Shown: piece by piece, positions 14,655-21,690 of the stretch
How positions within the stretch are numbered: position 1 is the first letter of the stretch
How the letters are laid out: each line of letters begins with the position of its first letter
Assembly: GCF_011045075.1 (NCBI RefSeq)
Contig: NZ_JAAKZZ010000001.1
Location: forward strand, 1 to 64,000
Direction: 5' to 3'
Length of the DNA stretch: 64,000 nt
DNA from: Streptomyces boncukensis
GTDB taxonomy: Bacteria > Actinomycetota > Actinomycetes > Streptomycetales > Streptomycetaceae
Translations under genes and position numbers: made by a program
The notes under the pieces: generated by a model
What the model saw: the letters and a program-made list of their open reading frames with translations, nothing else
Database searches by the model: none
Told to the model about the DNA's origin: nothing

Positions 14655-16019
14655 ATGTTCCACGGATCTATCCCGGCTCCCCTCCGCTCGATCATCTACG
14701 AGCACGCGGGGGCCTGGCCGGAGACCGACATCTACGTCGGCTGCTCGGGCAACTTCACCATCGAGCGCGTGCTGCACAGCAGATTCGGCAACGCGCGGCC
14801 GGTGCACGGCAACGACATCACCGCGTACTCGTGCGCGCTCGGCTGGTTCCTCGCCGGGGAGGAGCTGCCGTACAAGCTGCGCGAGGAGTACGAAGACGAG
14901 CTGGGGTGGGTCGCTCCGTACCTGGAGGACCGCACCGACCGGCTCGCGACGCTGATGCTCGGCACGCGCTTCCTCCAGTACGTCGGCAAGGAGGGTACGT
15001 ATTACCGGCGGATGCTCGACGCGACCCGGGCGCAGTGGCCGCGGATGCACGAGAAGACCGCCACCAAGCTCCGGGCGCTGGAGACCAGCCTCGGCAGCTT
15101 CTACGCCGGCGACGTCCTGGACTACCTCCGCGACGAGGTGCCCCCGGAGGCGCCCGTCGTGATGTTCCCGCCCTTCTACGCGAAGGACTACCAGGCCCAG
15201 TTCGCGCCGATCGACGCCGCGTTCTCCTGGCCCGAGCCGCAGTTCGGCGAGCTGACCGAGGACGGCAAGGAAGAGATCATCCACCAGGTGCAGGACCGGC
15301 CGAACTGGGTGCTGGGCCTGCACATCGAGAGGCCCGAGCTGCGCCACCGCCTCGCCGGAGTCGTGCAGACCGCGAACCGCGGCCTGCCGATCTACGTGTA
15401 CGCGGCCGGAGGGCACCGCCGCATCGTGCGGCCCCGGCAGCCGGTCGAGCCGATCCCCATGCCGAAGGTCGGCACGGACGAGGAGCTGGGCGACCGCATG
15501 ACCCTGCACGTCCTCACGGGCGGTCAGTTCGCGGGCATCCGGTCCCAGTTCATGTCCAAGACGATCAAGCCCGGGTCGCCGCTCCTCGCGTGCGGTGTCG
15601 CCGTCGACGGCAAGCTGATCGGCGCCTTCGCGTACCTGCCGCCGAAATTTGACCCTTCGACGGCGTACCTCATGTCGGACTTCCCCGTGAGCTGGACGAA
15701 GTACCGGCGCCTGGCGAAGTTGATCGTGATGGCCGCGAGCACGTCCGAGGCGCAACTGCTGCTCCAGCGCAGCCTGTCGAAGCGGCTCACCGCCTGGTCG
15801 ACGACGGCGTTCACCGACCGGCCCAACTCGGCGAAGTACGGGCGCGGCATCCCCGGCGTGAAGCTCCAGAAGCGCAGCGAGCCGGGCGACAAGGGCGACG
15901 GCATCCACCGCTACCAGCTCCAGTACGGCGGCCCCCTCGGCGGCTATGACCTCGCGGGCGCCCTGGACCTGTGGAAGCGCAAGCACGGCAACGACATCAA
16001 GAAGGACGGCGCCCGATGA
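14655..16019 (+). CDS. Methyltransferase-like domain fused to a putative Mom/GNAT-like domain
   Basis: A 454-aa protein. N-terminal domain (about 1-230): a SAM-fold-like motif 'VGCSGNFT' at about 28-35, an acidic 'HGNDITAYS' strand and 'FPPFYAKDY' at about 171-179, in the position of the DPPY/NPPF motif of adenine methyltransferases. C-terminal domain (about 279-420): 'LLACGVAVDGKLIGAFAYLP', 'YLMSDFPVS', 'RLAKLIVMAAS' and 'TTAFTDRPNSAKYG', an order of strands and helices that I read as GNAT-like and reminiscent of phage Mu Mom-type DNA-modifying proteins. I infer a DNA base modification or anti-restriction role. The C-terminal assignment is tentative. Its stop overlaps the next start (ATGA). 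Confidence 0.65.
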   Translation: MFHGSIPAPLRSIIYEHAGAWPETDIYVGCSGNFTIERVLHSRFGNARPVHGNDITAYSCALGWFLAGEELPYKLREEYEDELGWVAPYLEDRTDRLATLMLGTRFLQYVGKEGTYYRRMLDATRAQWPRMHEKTATKLRALETSLGSFYAGDVLDYLRDEVPPEAPVVMFPPFYAKDYQAQFAPIDAAFSWPEPQFGELTEDGKEEIIHQVQDRPNWVLGLHIERPELRHRLAGVVQTANRGLPIYVYAAGGHRRIVRPRQPVEPIPMPKVGTDEELGDRMTLHVLTGGQFAGIRSQFMSKTIKPGSPLLACGVAVDGKLIGAFAYLPPKFDPSTAYLMSDFPVSWTKYRRLAKLIVMAASTSEAQLLLQRSLSKRLTAWSTTAFTDRPNSAKYGRGIPGVKLQKRSEPGDKGDGIHRYQLQYGGPLGGYDLAGALDLWKRKHGNDIKKDGAR

Positions 16020-16201
16020 ATACCCCCAGCGAGGACGGCGCCTCAGCCACCCCCACCTACCGCGCCGAGATGGCCTTCTACGAGATCCGCGACGGCCGCC
16101 GCGTGAACGAAATGACCGTCGACGTACGCGGCTCCAGCAATGTCGTCACCCGTATGGCCGAGGCGGCTGCCGGCGCCTTCGAGGAGGAGACCACGCGATG
16201 A
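16016..16201 (+). CDS. Small hypothetical protein between Mom-like and ParB-like genes
   Basis: A 61-aa protein coupled by ATGA overlaps to both neighbours. 'AEMAFYEIRDGRRVNEMTVD' suggests a small beta-hairpin followed by a helix. No family is recognised; tight coupling suggests it works with its neighbours. Confidence 0.7.
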   Translation: MNTPSEDGASATPTYRAEMAFYEIRDGRRVNEMTVDVRGSSNVVTRMAEAAAGAFEEETTR

Positions 16202-17151
16202 GCACCGACAACGCCCAGCCCGCCGGGAAGATCCGGCCGCGCCTCGTCCGCCGCTCACCGCGCGACCTGACCCCGCTCCCCGTGAACGCGAGGTACATGC
16301 GCAAGGAGGAGTGGGACAGGCTCGTCGAGAACGTGAAGGCCGACGGCTGCCTCACGAGCGTGCCGCTGATCTACGGCGCCGGCGAGTACCCCGAGGGCCA
16401 CGAGCTGATCCTGTCCGGCAACCACCGCACCGCCGCCGCAGTGGAAGCGGAGCTGGACGAGATCGACTGCATGCTGATCGACGACCCGCAGGAGAAGGAC
16501 GAGCTGCTGGCCCGCCAGCTCTCCCACAACGCGATCAACGGCCAGGACGACCCGGCGACCCTTCGCGAGCTGTACGACCAGATCGAGGACGTCGACTGGC
16601 GCGCCTACTCGGGCCTCGACGACGACCAGCTCAACCTGCTCGCCGAGGTCTCGCCCGAGGGCTTGTCGGAGGCCAACTTGGACTTCGCCACCGTGAGCCT
16701 GATCTTCCTGCCGAACGAGCTGGAGGCCGCGCGCACCGCGTTCGCCGACGCCCGCATGGGCCAGAACGAGAGCTGGCTCGCCGCACGCGCCGACTACGAC
16801 CAGACGCTGGACACGCTCGCGTCCACGCACGCCGCGCACAAGGTCGGCAACGTCGCCACCGCGCTGCACGCCATCCTCGGCATCGTCGAGAACCACCTGA
16901 CCGACCTCCAGGCCGGCTACCAGTCCCCAGACGGCGAGCCCCTGCACACCGGGCACGTCGGGCTGGAGACCGTTCTCGGCGCCCGAACGCTGCCCGCCCC
17001 CGCGGCCGTCACCCTCAACAAGGCCATCGCGGCGGCGGAGGGCAGGGGCGAGATTGAGACCGGGCAGGGCTGGCGGCTCCTTGAACGCCTCGCCGGTGAG
17101 TACCTGTCCGGCCCGGACCGTACCGCGGACGAACCCGCGTCCTCGGCATGA
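16198..17151 (+). CDS. ParB-like domain protein
   Basis: A 317-aa protein. The N-terminal ParB/sulfiredoxin-like domain contains 'LTPLPVNARYM' and the signature 'SGNHRTAAAVEA' (from residue 73). Unlike the 3911 protein there is no obvious helix-turn-helix. The C-terminal half (about 160-300) is helical and not recognised. ParB-like proteins next to DNA-modification enzymes or terminases occur in many phages and may act as nucleases, NTPases or modification cofactors. It starts within the preceding stop and ends within the small-terminase start. Confidence 0.75.
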   Translation: MSTDNAQPAGKIRPRLVRRSPRDLTPLPVNARYMRKEEWDRLVENVKADGCLTSVPLIYGAGEYPEGHELILSGNHRTAAAVEAELDEIDCMLIDDPQEKDELLARQLSHNAINGQDDPATLRELYDQIEDVDWRAYSGLDDDQLNLLAEVSPEGLSEANLDFATVSLIFLPNELEAARTAFADARMGQNESWLAARADYDQTLDTLASTHAAHKVGNVATALHAILGIVENHLTDLQAGYQSPDGEPLHTGHVGLETVLGARTLPAPAAVTLNKAIAAAEGRGEIETGQGWRLLERLAGEYLSGPDRTADEPASSA

Positions 17152-17774
17152 GCGCCCCCACGCCGATCACGCTCGACTCCACGATCCCGGCATGGGAGCA
17201 GCAGCCCGGCGAGACCGCCAAGCGCTACGGACAGTTCGTGACGTACCGGGATCTAGGCCGCGCCCGGACGCTACCGAAGGCTGCCGAACTGCTACAGCGG
17301 CACCCCGTGACCGTGCGGAAGACGAGCGCCGAGTTCCGGTGGCTGGAGCGCGCCGAGGCGTACGACCGGCACCTGGACAAGATGTACGAGGCGATGTGGC
17401 TGGAGGAACGCCGCAAGGCCGCCGAAGCCGACGCGAAGATCCTCGGCGCCGCCATCGGCAAGGTCGCGCAACGGCTGCCGTCGCTGAACGCGCAGGAGAT
17501 GAGCGCGAGCGACGTGATCCGGCTGATGGACGTCGCGATGCGGCACCGGCGCGTGCTGTTCGGCGACCCCACGGACACGGTCGTCGTCACCGACCAGCCG
17601 TCGAGCCCGCTCGCCGGGCGCCTGGCCGAGTTCGCCGATCTGCCCGCCGACCAGCGGCACGCACGTCTCGCCGAGATGGCCGCCGCCGTCACCCGCCGCG
17701 TGCAGGCCGTCGAGGGCGACGACGATGACGACGAGGAGGCGTACCCGGCCGGCGAACAAGGAGGTGCGGGGTGA
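17148..17774 (+). CDS. terS: Putative terminase small subunit
   Basis: A 208-aa protein directly upstream of, and overlapping, the large terminase gene. The N-terminal half contains a helix-turn-helix-like stretch ('LPKAAELLQRHPVTVRKTSA') followed by long helices ('AMWLEERRKAAEADAKILGA'), which fits DNA recognition and oligomerisation. The C-terminus is a highly acidic tail (DDDDDEE). It would recognise the packaging site and deliver it to TerL. Confidence 0.7.
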   Translation: MSAPTPITLDSTIPAWEQQPGETAKRYGQFVTYRDLGRARTLPKAAELLQRHPVTVRKTSAEFRWLERAEAYDRHLDKMYEAMWLEERRKAAEADAKILGAAIGKVAQRLPSLNAQEMSASDVIRLMDVAMRHRRVLFGDPTDTVVVTDQPSSPLAGRLAEFADLPADQRHARLAEMAAAVTRRVQAVEGDDDDDEEAYPAGEQGGAG

Positions 17775-19348
17775 GCGTCGCCTACGCCGAGGAGCTGCCA
17801 TATCTCGACGACGTGACGGTGTACCAGCAGCTCGCGGCGGCCGAGGAGTCCGTCAGCCGGGAGCTGCTGCGCGACCCGGTCACGCTCGCCCGTGGACTGG
17901 ACCCGACGTACCGGATGCGCCCGCACCTGCGGGTCATCGGGAGCGCTCTGGCGGAGGTGGAGCGCGGCGAGTACGACCGGCTGCTGATCCTCACCCCACC
18001 CCAGGTCGGCAAGAGCACCACGGTCGCGGAGTGGTTCCCGTTCTGGTGGCTGGCCCGGCACGAGCGTGACAGGGTCGCGGTCACCTCCTACTCCGACGAC
18101 CTGGCGCTGAAGCGCGGCAAGGCGATCCGGTCGTACGTGGAGGAGTACGGCACCGAGTACGAGCTGCTGATGAAGGCCGGGTCCGGCGCCATGCAGGACT
18201 GGGAGGTCACCAAGGGTGGCGGTGTGCGCTCCGTGTCGGTCGGCAAGGGCCTGACCGGCCACTCGGTGAACCTGTTGATCGTCGACGACCCGCACAAGGA
18301 CAGGGCCGACGCCGAGTCCGAGGCGAGCCGTCGCGCACTGCACGACTGGTACAGCTCGACCGCGTTGAAGCGGCTCCAGCCGGACCGCAACGCGGTGGTG
18401 GCGATCCAGACCCGCTGGCACCCGGACGACTTCGCCGGGCGTCGCCTGGCCGAGGAAGGCCGCTTGGAGGACGGCGGCCGGTGGAGGGTCATCCACCTGC
18501 CTGCACTCGCGGACCCGAGGTTCGGGCCGGACCCGCTCGGCCGCGCACCGGGCGACCCGCTGCCCCACCCGAAGATCCCCACCCGCGACAGGCGGGCGCT
18601 CCTGGCGTGGTGGGCCGACATGAAGCGGACATCCATCGTGCGGGACTGGCACGCGCTCGCCCAGGGCGACCCGCAGCCTGCCGAGGGCGCGCTGGTCTCC
18701 GAGGAGCTGCTGCGGCTGCTGCGGGACACGAGCACCGCCGTGGAGCCCCAGAAGATCGCCGTGGCGATCGACCCGTCCGGCGGCGGCCGGGACGTCGCCG
18801 GCGTCGTCGGCGGCTTCCTCGGCGAGGACGGACGGGTGTGGATCACCGACGACGTATCCGCGGCGATGTCCTCGGCGGACTGGTCGATGGCCGCCTGCCG
18901 CCTCGCGCACCGCACCGAGGCCGCGATCATCTTCGTGGAGTGGAACTACGGCCGCGATATGTGCGAACTCGCGATCCGTACGAGCTGGGAGACGTTGCAG
19001 CGCGAAGGTGAGATCCCCGACGACGTCCTCATGCCGCAGATCGCCCCGGTCCGCGCGAAGCAAGGCAAGCTCTTGCGCGCCGAGCCCGTCGCTCAGCAGA
19101 TGGTGCAGGACCGCGTCAGGCTGCGCGGTGTGTTCACCGACCTCGAACGGGAGTGGGCGACCTGGATGCCCACCGACCCTGACAGCCCTGGCCGCATCGA
19201 TGCCTCGACCATCCTCGTGTACGGACTGATCCCCGACGCGAACAAGGGGGCCATCGTGCACGCGCCGCTGCCGCAGGCCCCACAGCCCGGCCGTTCCCCG
19301 CAGCCCCCGCAGGCCGCGTCGGCGTACGAACGCCGGATTGGCCGCTGA
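17771..19348 (+). CDS. terL: Terminase large subunit
   Basis: A 525-aa packaging ATPase/nuclease. The ATPase carries 'PPQVGKST' (76-83, Walker A), 'LLIVDDPH' (about 167-174, Walker B) and the coupling-type 'IQTRWHPDDF'. The C-terminal RNase H-like nuclease domain has 'VAIDPSGGG' (about 331-339) and 'FVEWNYG' (about 388). It packages concatemeric DNA into proheads through the portal. The GTG start overlaps the TerS stop. The Pro-rich C-terminal tail is typical of actinophage TerL. Confidence 0.92.
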   Translation: MSVAYAEELPYLDDVTVYQQLAAAEESVSRELLRDPVTLARGLDPTYRMRPHLRVIGSALAEVERGEYDRLLILTPPQVGKSTTVAEWFPFWWLARHERDRVAVTSYSDDLALKRGKAIRSYVEEYGTEYELLMKAGSGAMQDWEVTKGGGVRSVSVGKGLTGHSVNLLIVDDPHKDRADAESEASRRALHDWYSSTALKRLQPDRNAVVAIQTRWHPDDFAGRRLAEEGRLEDGGRWRVIHLPALADPRFGPDPLGRAPGDPLPHPKIPTRDRRALLAWWADMKRTSIVRDWHALAQGDPQPAEGALVSEELLRLLRDTSTAVEPQKIAVAIDPSGGGRDVAGVVGGFLGEDGRVWITDDVSAAMSSADWSMAACRLAHRTEAAIIFVEWNYGRDMCELAIRTSWETLQREGEIPDDVLMPQIAPVRAKQGKLLRAEPVAQQMVQDRVRLRGVFTDLEREWATWMPTDPDSPGRIDASTILVYGLIPDANKGAIVHAPLPQAPQPGRSPQPPQAASAYERRIGR

Positions 19349-19368
19349 CCGGTGGGACACTGACCCTC

Positions 19369-19737
19369 ATGACCGACGACGAACTGACCTCGCTCGTACG
19401 GAGCCTCCCGTCACCGGACGCCGACTTGCTCGCCGCGCGCCGTGCCGCCGAGGAGCAGCCGGCACCCGAGCCAGACGTCGTACCGATGCCCGAGTTCGTG
19501 CCCGGCGGCATCGTCCGGTTCCACTGCGCCCACGGTTGCGGTTGGCACCACGACGAGAACCCTGGCCTGGACGACGCCGCCGAACCGTACGCAGTCCGGC
19601 TGCCCGCCGATCCGACGTCCGCCGACATCTCCGCGGCCCTCACCGAGGTTGCCGACTCCCGCGCGCAGGCAGTCCGCACCCGCGTAGAGGACACGATCGT
19701 CGAGCACTACCGCGAGAAGCACGGCACCGCAGCCTGA
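19369..19737 (+). CDS. Small hypothetical protein
   Basis: A 122-aa acidic protein. 'PGGIVRFHCAHGCGWHHDENPG' contains a Cys/His cluster (C-x2-H-x-C...H-H) that could bind zinc; I name only its pattern. It lies between terL and a small membrane-distal hypothetical protein. No family is recognised. Confidence 0.7.
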   Translation: MTDDELTSLVRSLPSPDADLLAARRAAEEQPAPEPDVVPMPEFVPGGIVRFHCAHGCGWHHDENPGLDDAAEPYAVRLPADPTSADISAALTEVADSRAQAVRTRVEDTIVEHYREKHGTAA

Positions 19738-19829
19738 CCATTCCACGATCAGGTTGGTCGCTCGGCGGATAGCGCCCGCGCCCTGTGGGTAACGTGTCGC
19801 TTCCACCTGTACAGCTCGGAGGGGGATTC

Positions 19830-20318
19830 ATGCTCGGATGGAAGCGCAAGCCGCCGAAGAACGAGCGGCAGTTGGCGTGGCGCGTCCAGTTCTCGATCGC
19901 GACCCGGACACCATTCCTCGCCCCTGCCAACAATGCAGACCCTGATTCCCACGTCGGGGCGGTGATGTACGACAGCGGGCCGCTGGCCGACGCCCTGCAA
20001 GAGCTGGCACATGGTGTCGACCCCAACCGGCCCTTCGTCGTTACGTTGGTCGAGGCCGAGCGGGAAGTCATCAAACTCGCGGACATGCGCCCGTCGTGGA
20101 TCGACTACTGCAACGAGCGTTCCGGGCTCGACCCGTCCGCCATCGACCCCAACAGCGAGATGTCCCGGCAGTACGTGAACGGCCCCGCCGTACGAGCCTG
20201 GCCCCGGTTCAACGAGGCACAAGCCGTTGTCGGCCCCGCCACGGAGGCCCTGCGCAAGCTACAAACGGAGCTGGCCAGCTTCTGCGGCAGCGACATCACC
20301 GGGAGCAGGGCCGCCTGA
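19830..20318 (+). CDS. Hypothetical protein
   Basis: A 162-aa protein. The ATG at 19830 is chosen because GGAGGGGG lies 5-12 nt upstream; an upstream in-frame start at 19785 lacks a good site. The basic N-terminus ('LGWKRKPPKNERQ') precedes an alpha/beta region. No family is recognised. Its stop overlaps the Nudix start. Confidence 0.65.
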   Translation: MLGWKRKPPKNERQLAWRVQFSIATRTPFLAPANNADPDSHVGAVMYDSGPLADALQELAHGVDPNRPFVVTLVEAEREVIKLADMRPSWIDYCNERSGLDPSAIDPNSEMSRQYVNGPAVRAWPRFNEAQAVVGPATEALRKLQTELASFCGSDITGSRAA

Positions 20319-20863
20319 TGCGAGGATCGCCCACGGGGTGGACACGAACGGCGACCGAGGTGGTGCATCGCGGCCCCTTCATCACCCTGAACCGCGACTC
20401 GGTGATCCGGCCGGACGGCAGCAGCGGCACCTACGACCACATCACGGTCAACAACGGGGTCCGCGTTGTTGCTCTCGACGACCACGGTCGGGTTGTCCTG
20501 GTCGAGGATGACTTCTACCTCCAGCGGCGCCGTGTCCTCCACCTGCCAGGAGGCGGCACCGGCGGCCAGGAACCGCAAGAGGCCGCATTGCGCGAGCTGG
20601 AGGAGGAGACGGGCCTCGTCGCAGGCAGCGTACGTCCGCTCGGCGTGATCGACCCGCTGCCCGCCGCGACGGTCGCGACAACGCACCTCTTCCTCGCCAC
20701 TGACCTGCGCCCCGGCACGGTCCACCGAGACGACACCGAGATCGGCATGACCGTGCACTGGTGGAAGCTGAGTGAGGCCGTGGACGCCGTTCGTGCCGGT
20801 CACATCACCGAGGCAGGCAGCGTTGCCGCGCTGCTCCTGGCCGCGACTGCGTCAGGTGGCTGA
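20318..20863 (+). CDS. NUDIX hydrolase
   Basis: A 181-aa protein resembling ADP-ribose pyrophosphatases. The Nudix box spans about 78-100 and ends in REL-EEETGL; the catalytic glutamates are kept, although the first Glu of the consensus is a Gln (residue 84). It hydrolyses a nucleoside diphosphate linked to another moiety. In phages such enzymes are proposed to process ADP-ribose, dinucleotides or NAD-derived signals. It is inserted between terminase and portal genes. Confidence 0.85.
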   Translation: MRGSPTGWTRTATEVVHRGPFITLNRDSVIRPDGSSGTYDHITVNNGVRVVALDDHGRVVLVEDDFYLQRRRVLHLPGGGTGGQEPQEAALRELEEETGLVAGSVRPLGVIDPLPAATVATTHLFLATDLRPGTVHRDDTEIGMTVHWWKLSEAVDAVRAGHITEAGSVAALLLAATASGG

Positions 20864-20962
20864 TCACCTCCCGGCTGACCCGCTGCTTGACCCTGGCCAC
20901 AGCACCCGGGGAAGCGCGGAAAGTCACAGCGCGCCGGAGGCCGGCCGCGCCACACTGAGAGC

Positions 20963-21220
20963 ATGAAGCTGCCCCGCGTCCCCTGCCCGCGCTGCGGCCG
21001 GCCCACCGCGGCCGGCCCGGTCGCCGGACGCATCAGCAAGGGCCGTCTGTGGCGGCACGACGACCCGGGGATGCTGCGCGTCCCGGACGGGCCGCTGGTC
21101 TCCTGCTCCGGCTCTTTGAGCCTGGTCGACATGCCTCTGCCGGGCCGTCAGCTCGAACTCGACGTCGAGCCGGAGGAGCTGTCCGACGTCGAGCCTGAGC
21201 CGACGATGGCCCTGTTCTGA
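20963..21220 (+). CDS. Small zinc-ribbon-like protein
   Basis: An 85-aa protein that opens with 'PCPRCGRPTAAG' (C-x2-C) and has a lone later Cys; the C-terminus is acidic and ends in 'EPTMALF'. Little space (about 100 nt) precedes it, and the upstream site is a weak GAGAG. Function is unknown. Confidence 0.6.
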   Translation: MKLPRVPCPRCGRPTAAGPVAGRISKGRLWRHDDPGMLRVPDGPLVSCSGSLSLVDMPLPGRQLELDVEPEELSDVEPEPTMALF

Positions 21221-21290
21221 CCTCCACACCGCACAGTTATTGATCAGAAAACCGGGGTTGAGCTGCGGAAACTGTGCGGAATCGGGGCGC

Positions 21291-21309
21291 GCGGAGTGGT
21301 CTATCATCC
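21291..21309 (+). promoter_or_regulatory. Putative phage promoter, copy 2 (GCGGAGTG-n3-TATCATCC)
   Basis: Matches the element at 14491-14510. TATCAT (21302-21307) is placed to start transcription about 35-40 nt before the DUF1360 gene. The shared block extends over GCGGAGTG and TATCATCC. Confidence 0.55.
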
Positions 21310-21351
21310 ACCGCTGACGTTGGCCGGATGATCTCCGCATAGGGGGCGGCA

Positions 21352-21690
21352 GTGCTCCAACTCCCCGAACTCGCCCTCCTTGCCCTGGCCGGGTACAGGG
21401 CGACCCAGCTCGCGGTGCACGACAGCATCCTCGATCCGGTGCGTGACCGGATCTTCGCCTGGTACGAGAAGCGGCCCGAGTCCGGCCCGCGCACAGCGGT
21501 CATCACCCTGATCTCGTGCGTTTACTGCATGGGCTGGTGGATCGCCGGGGCTCTCCTGGCGACCTGGCTGCTGGCGACCGGCGCCTGGCACGGTGAGCCG
21601 CTGGTCGTGCACGGTGCCGAGTGGCTGGCCGTCGCCGGGTCGGCTGTCCTCCTCAACCGGTGGGACGACTCCCTGAAGGACAGCGACTGA
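21352..21690 (+). CDS. DUF1360-like membrane protein
   Basis: A 112-aa protein. The segment 'LISCVYCMGWWIAGALLATW' combines the C-x2-C-x-G-W/F motif of DUF1360 with a membrane helix, and a second hydrophobic stretch is at about 85-100. DUF1360 occurs in many actinophages next to the portal gene; its role is unknown. GTG start; the stop overlaps the portal ATG. Confidence 0.75.
   Translation: MLQLPELALLALAGYRATQLAVHDSILDPVRDRIFAWYEKRPESGPRTAVITLISCVYCMGWWIAGALLATWLLATGAWHGEPLVVHGAEWLAVAGSAVLLNRWDDSLKDSD

Noticed and set aside
16198..17151. Partition protein for plasmid-like prophage maintenance
   Set aside because: The ParB-like domain lacks a visible helix-turn-helix and there is no ParA; the gene is coupled to modification and terminase genes instead.
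17225..19360. 711-codon open frame on the minus strand opposite the terminase genes
   Set aside because: Composition follows the antisense of a high-GC3 gene; TerL on the plus strand has clear motifs. The same holds for long minus-strand frames at 3674-5269, 35065-37422, 45582-47723 and 60085-62211.
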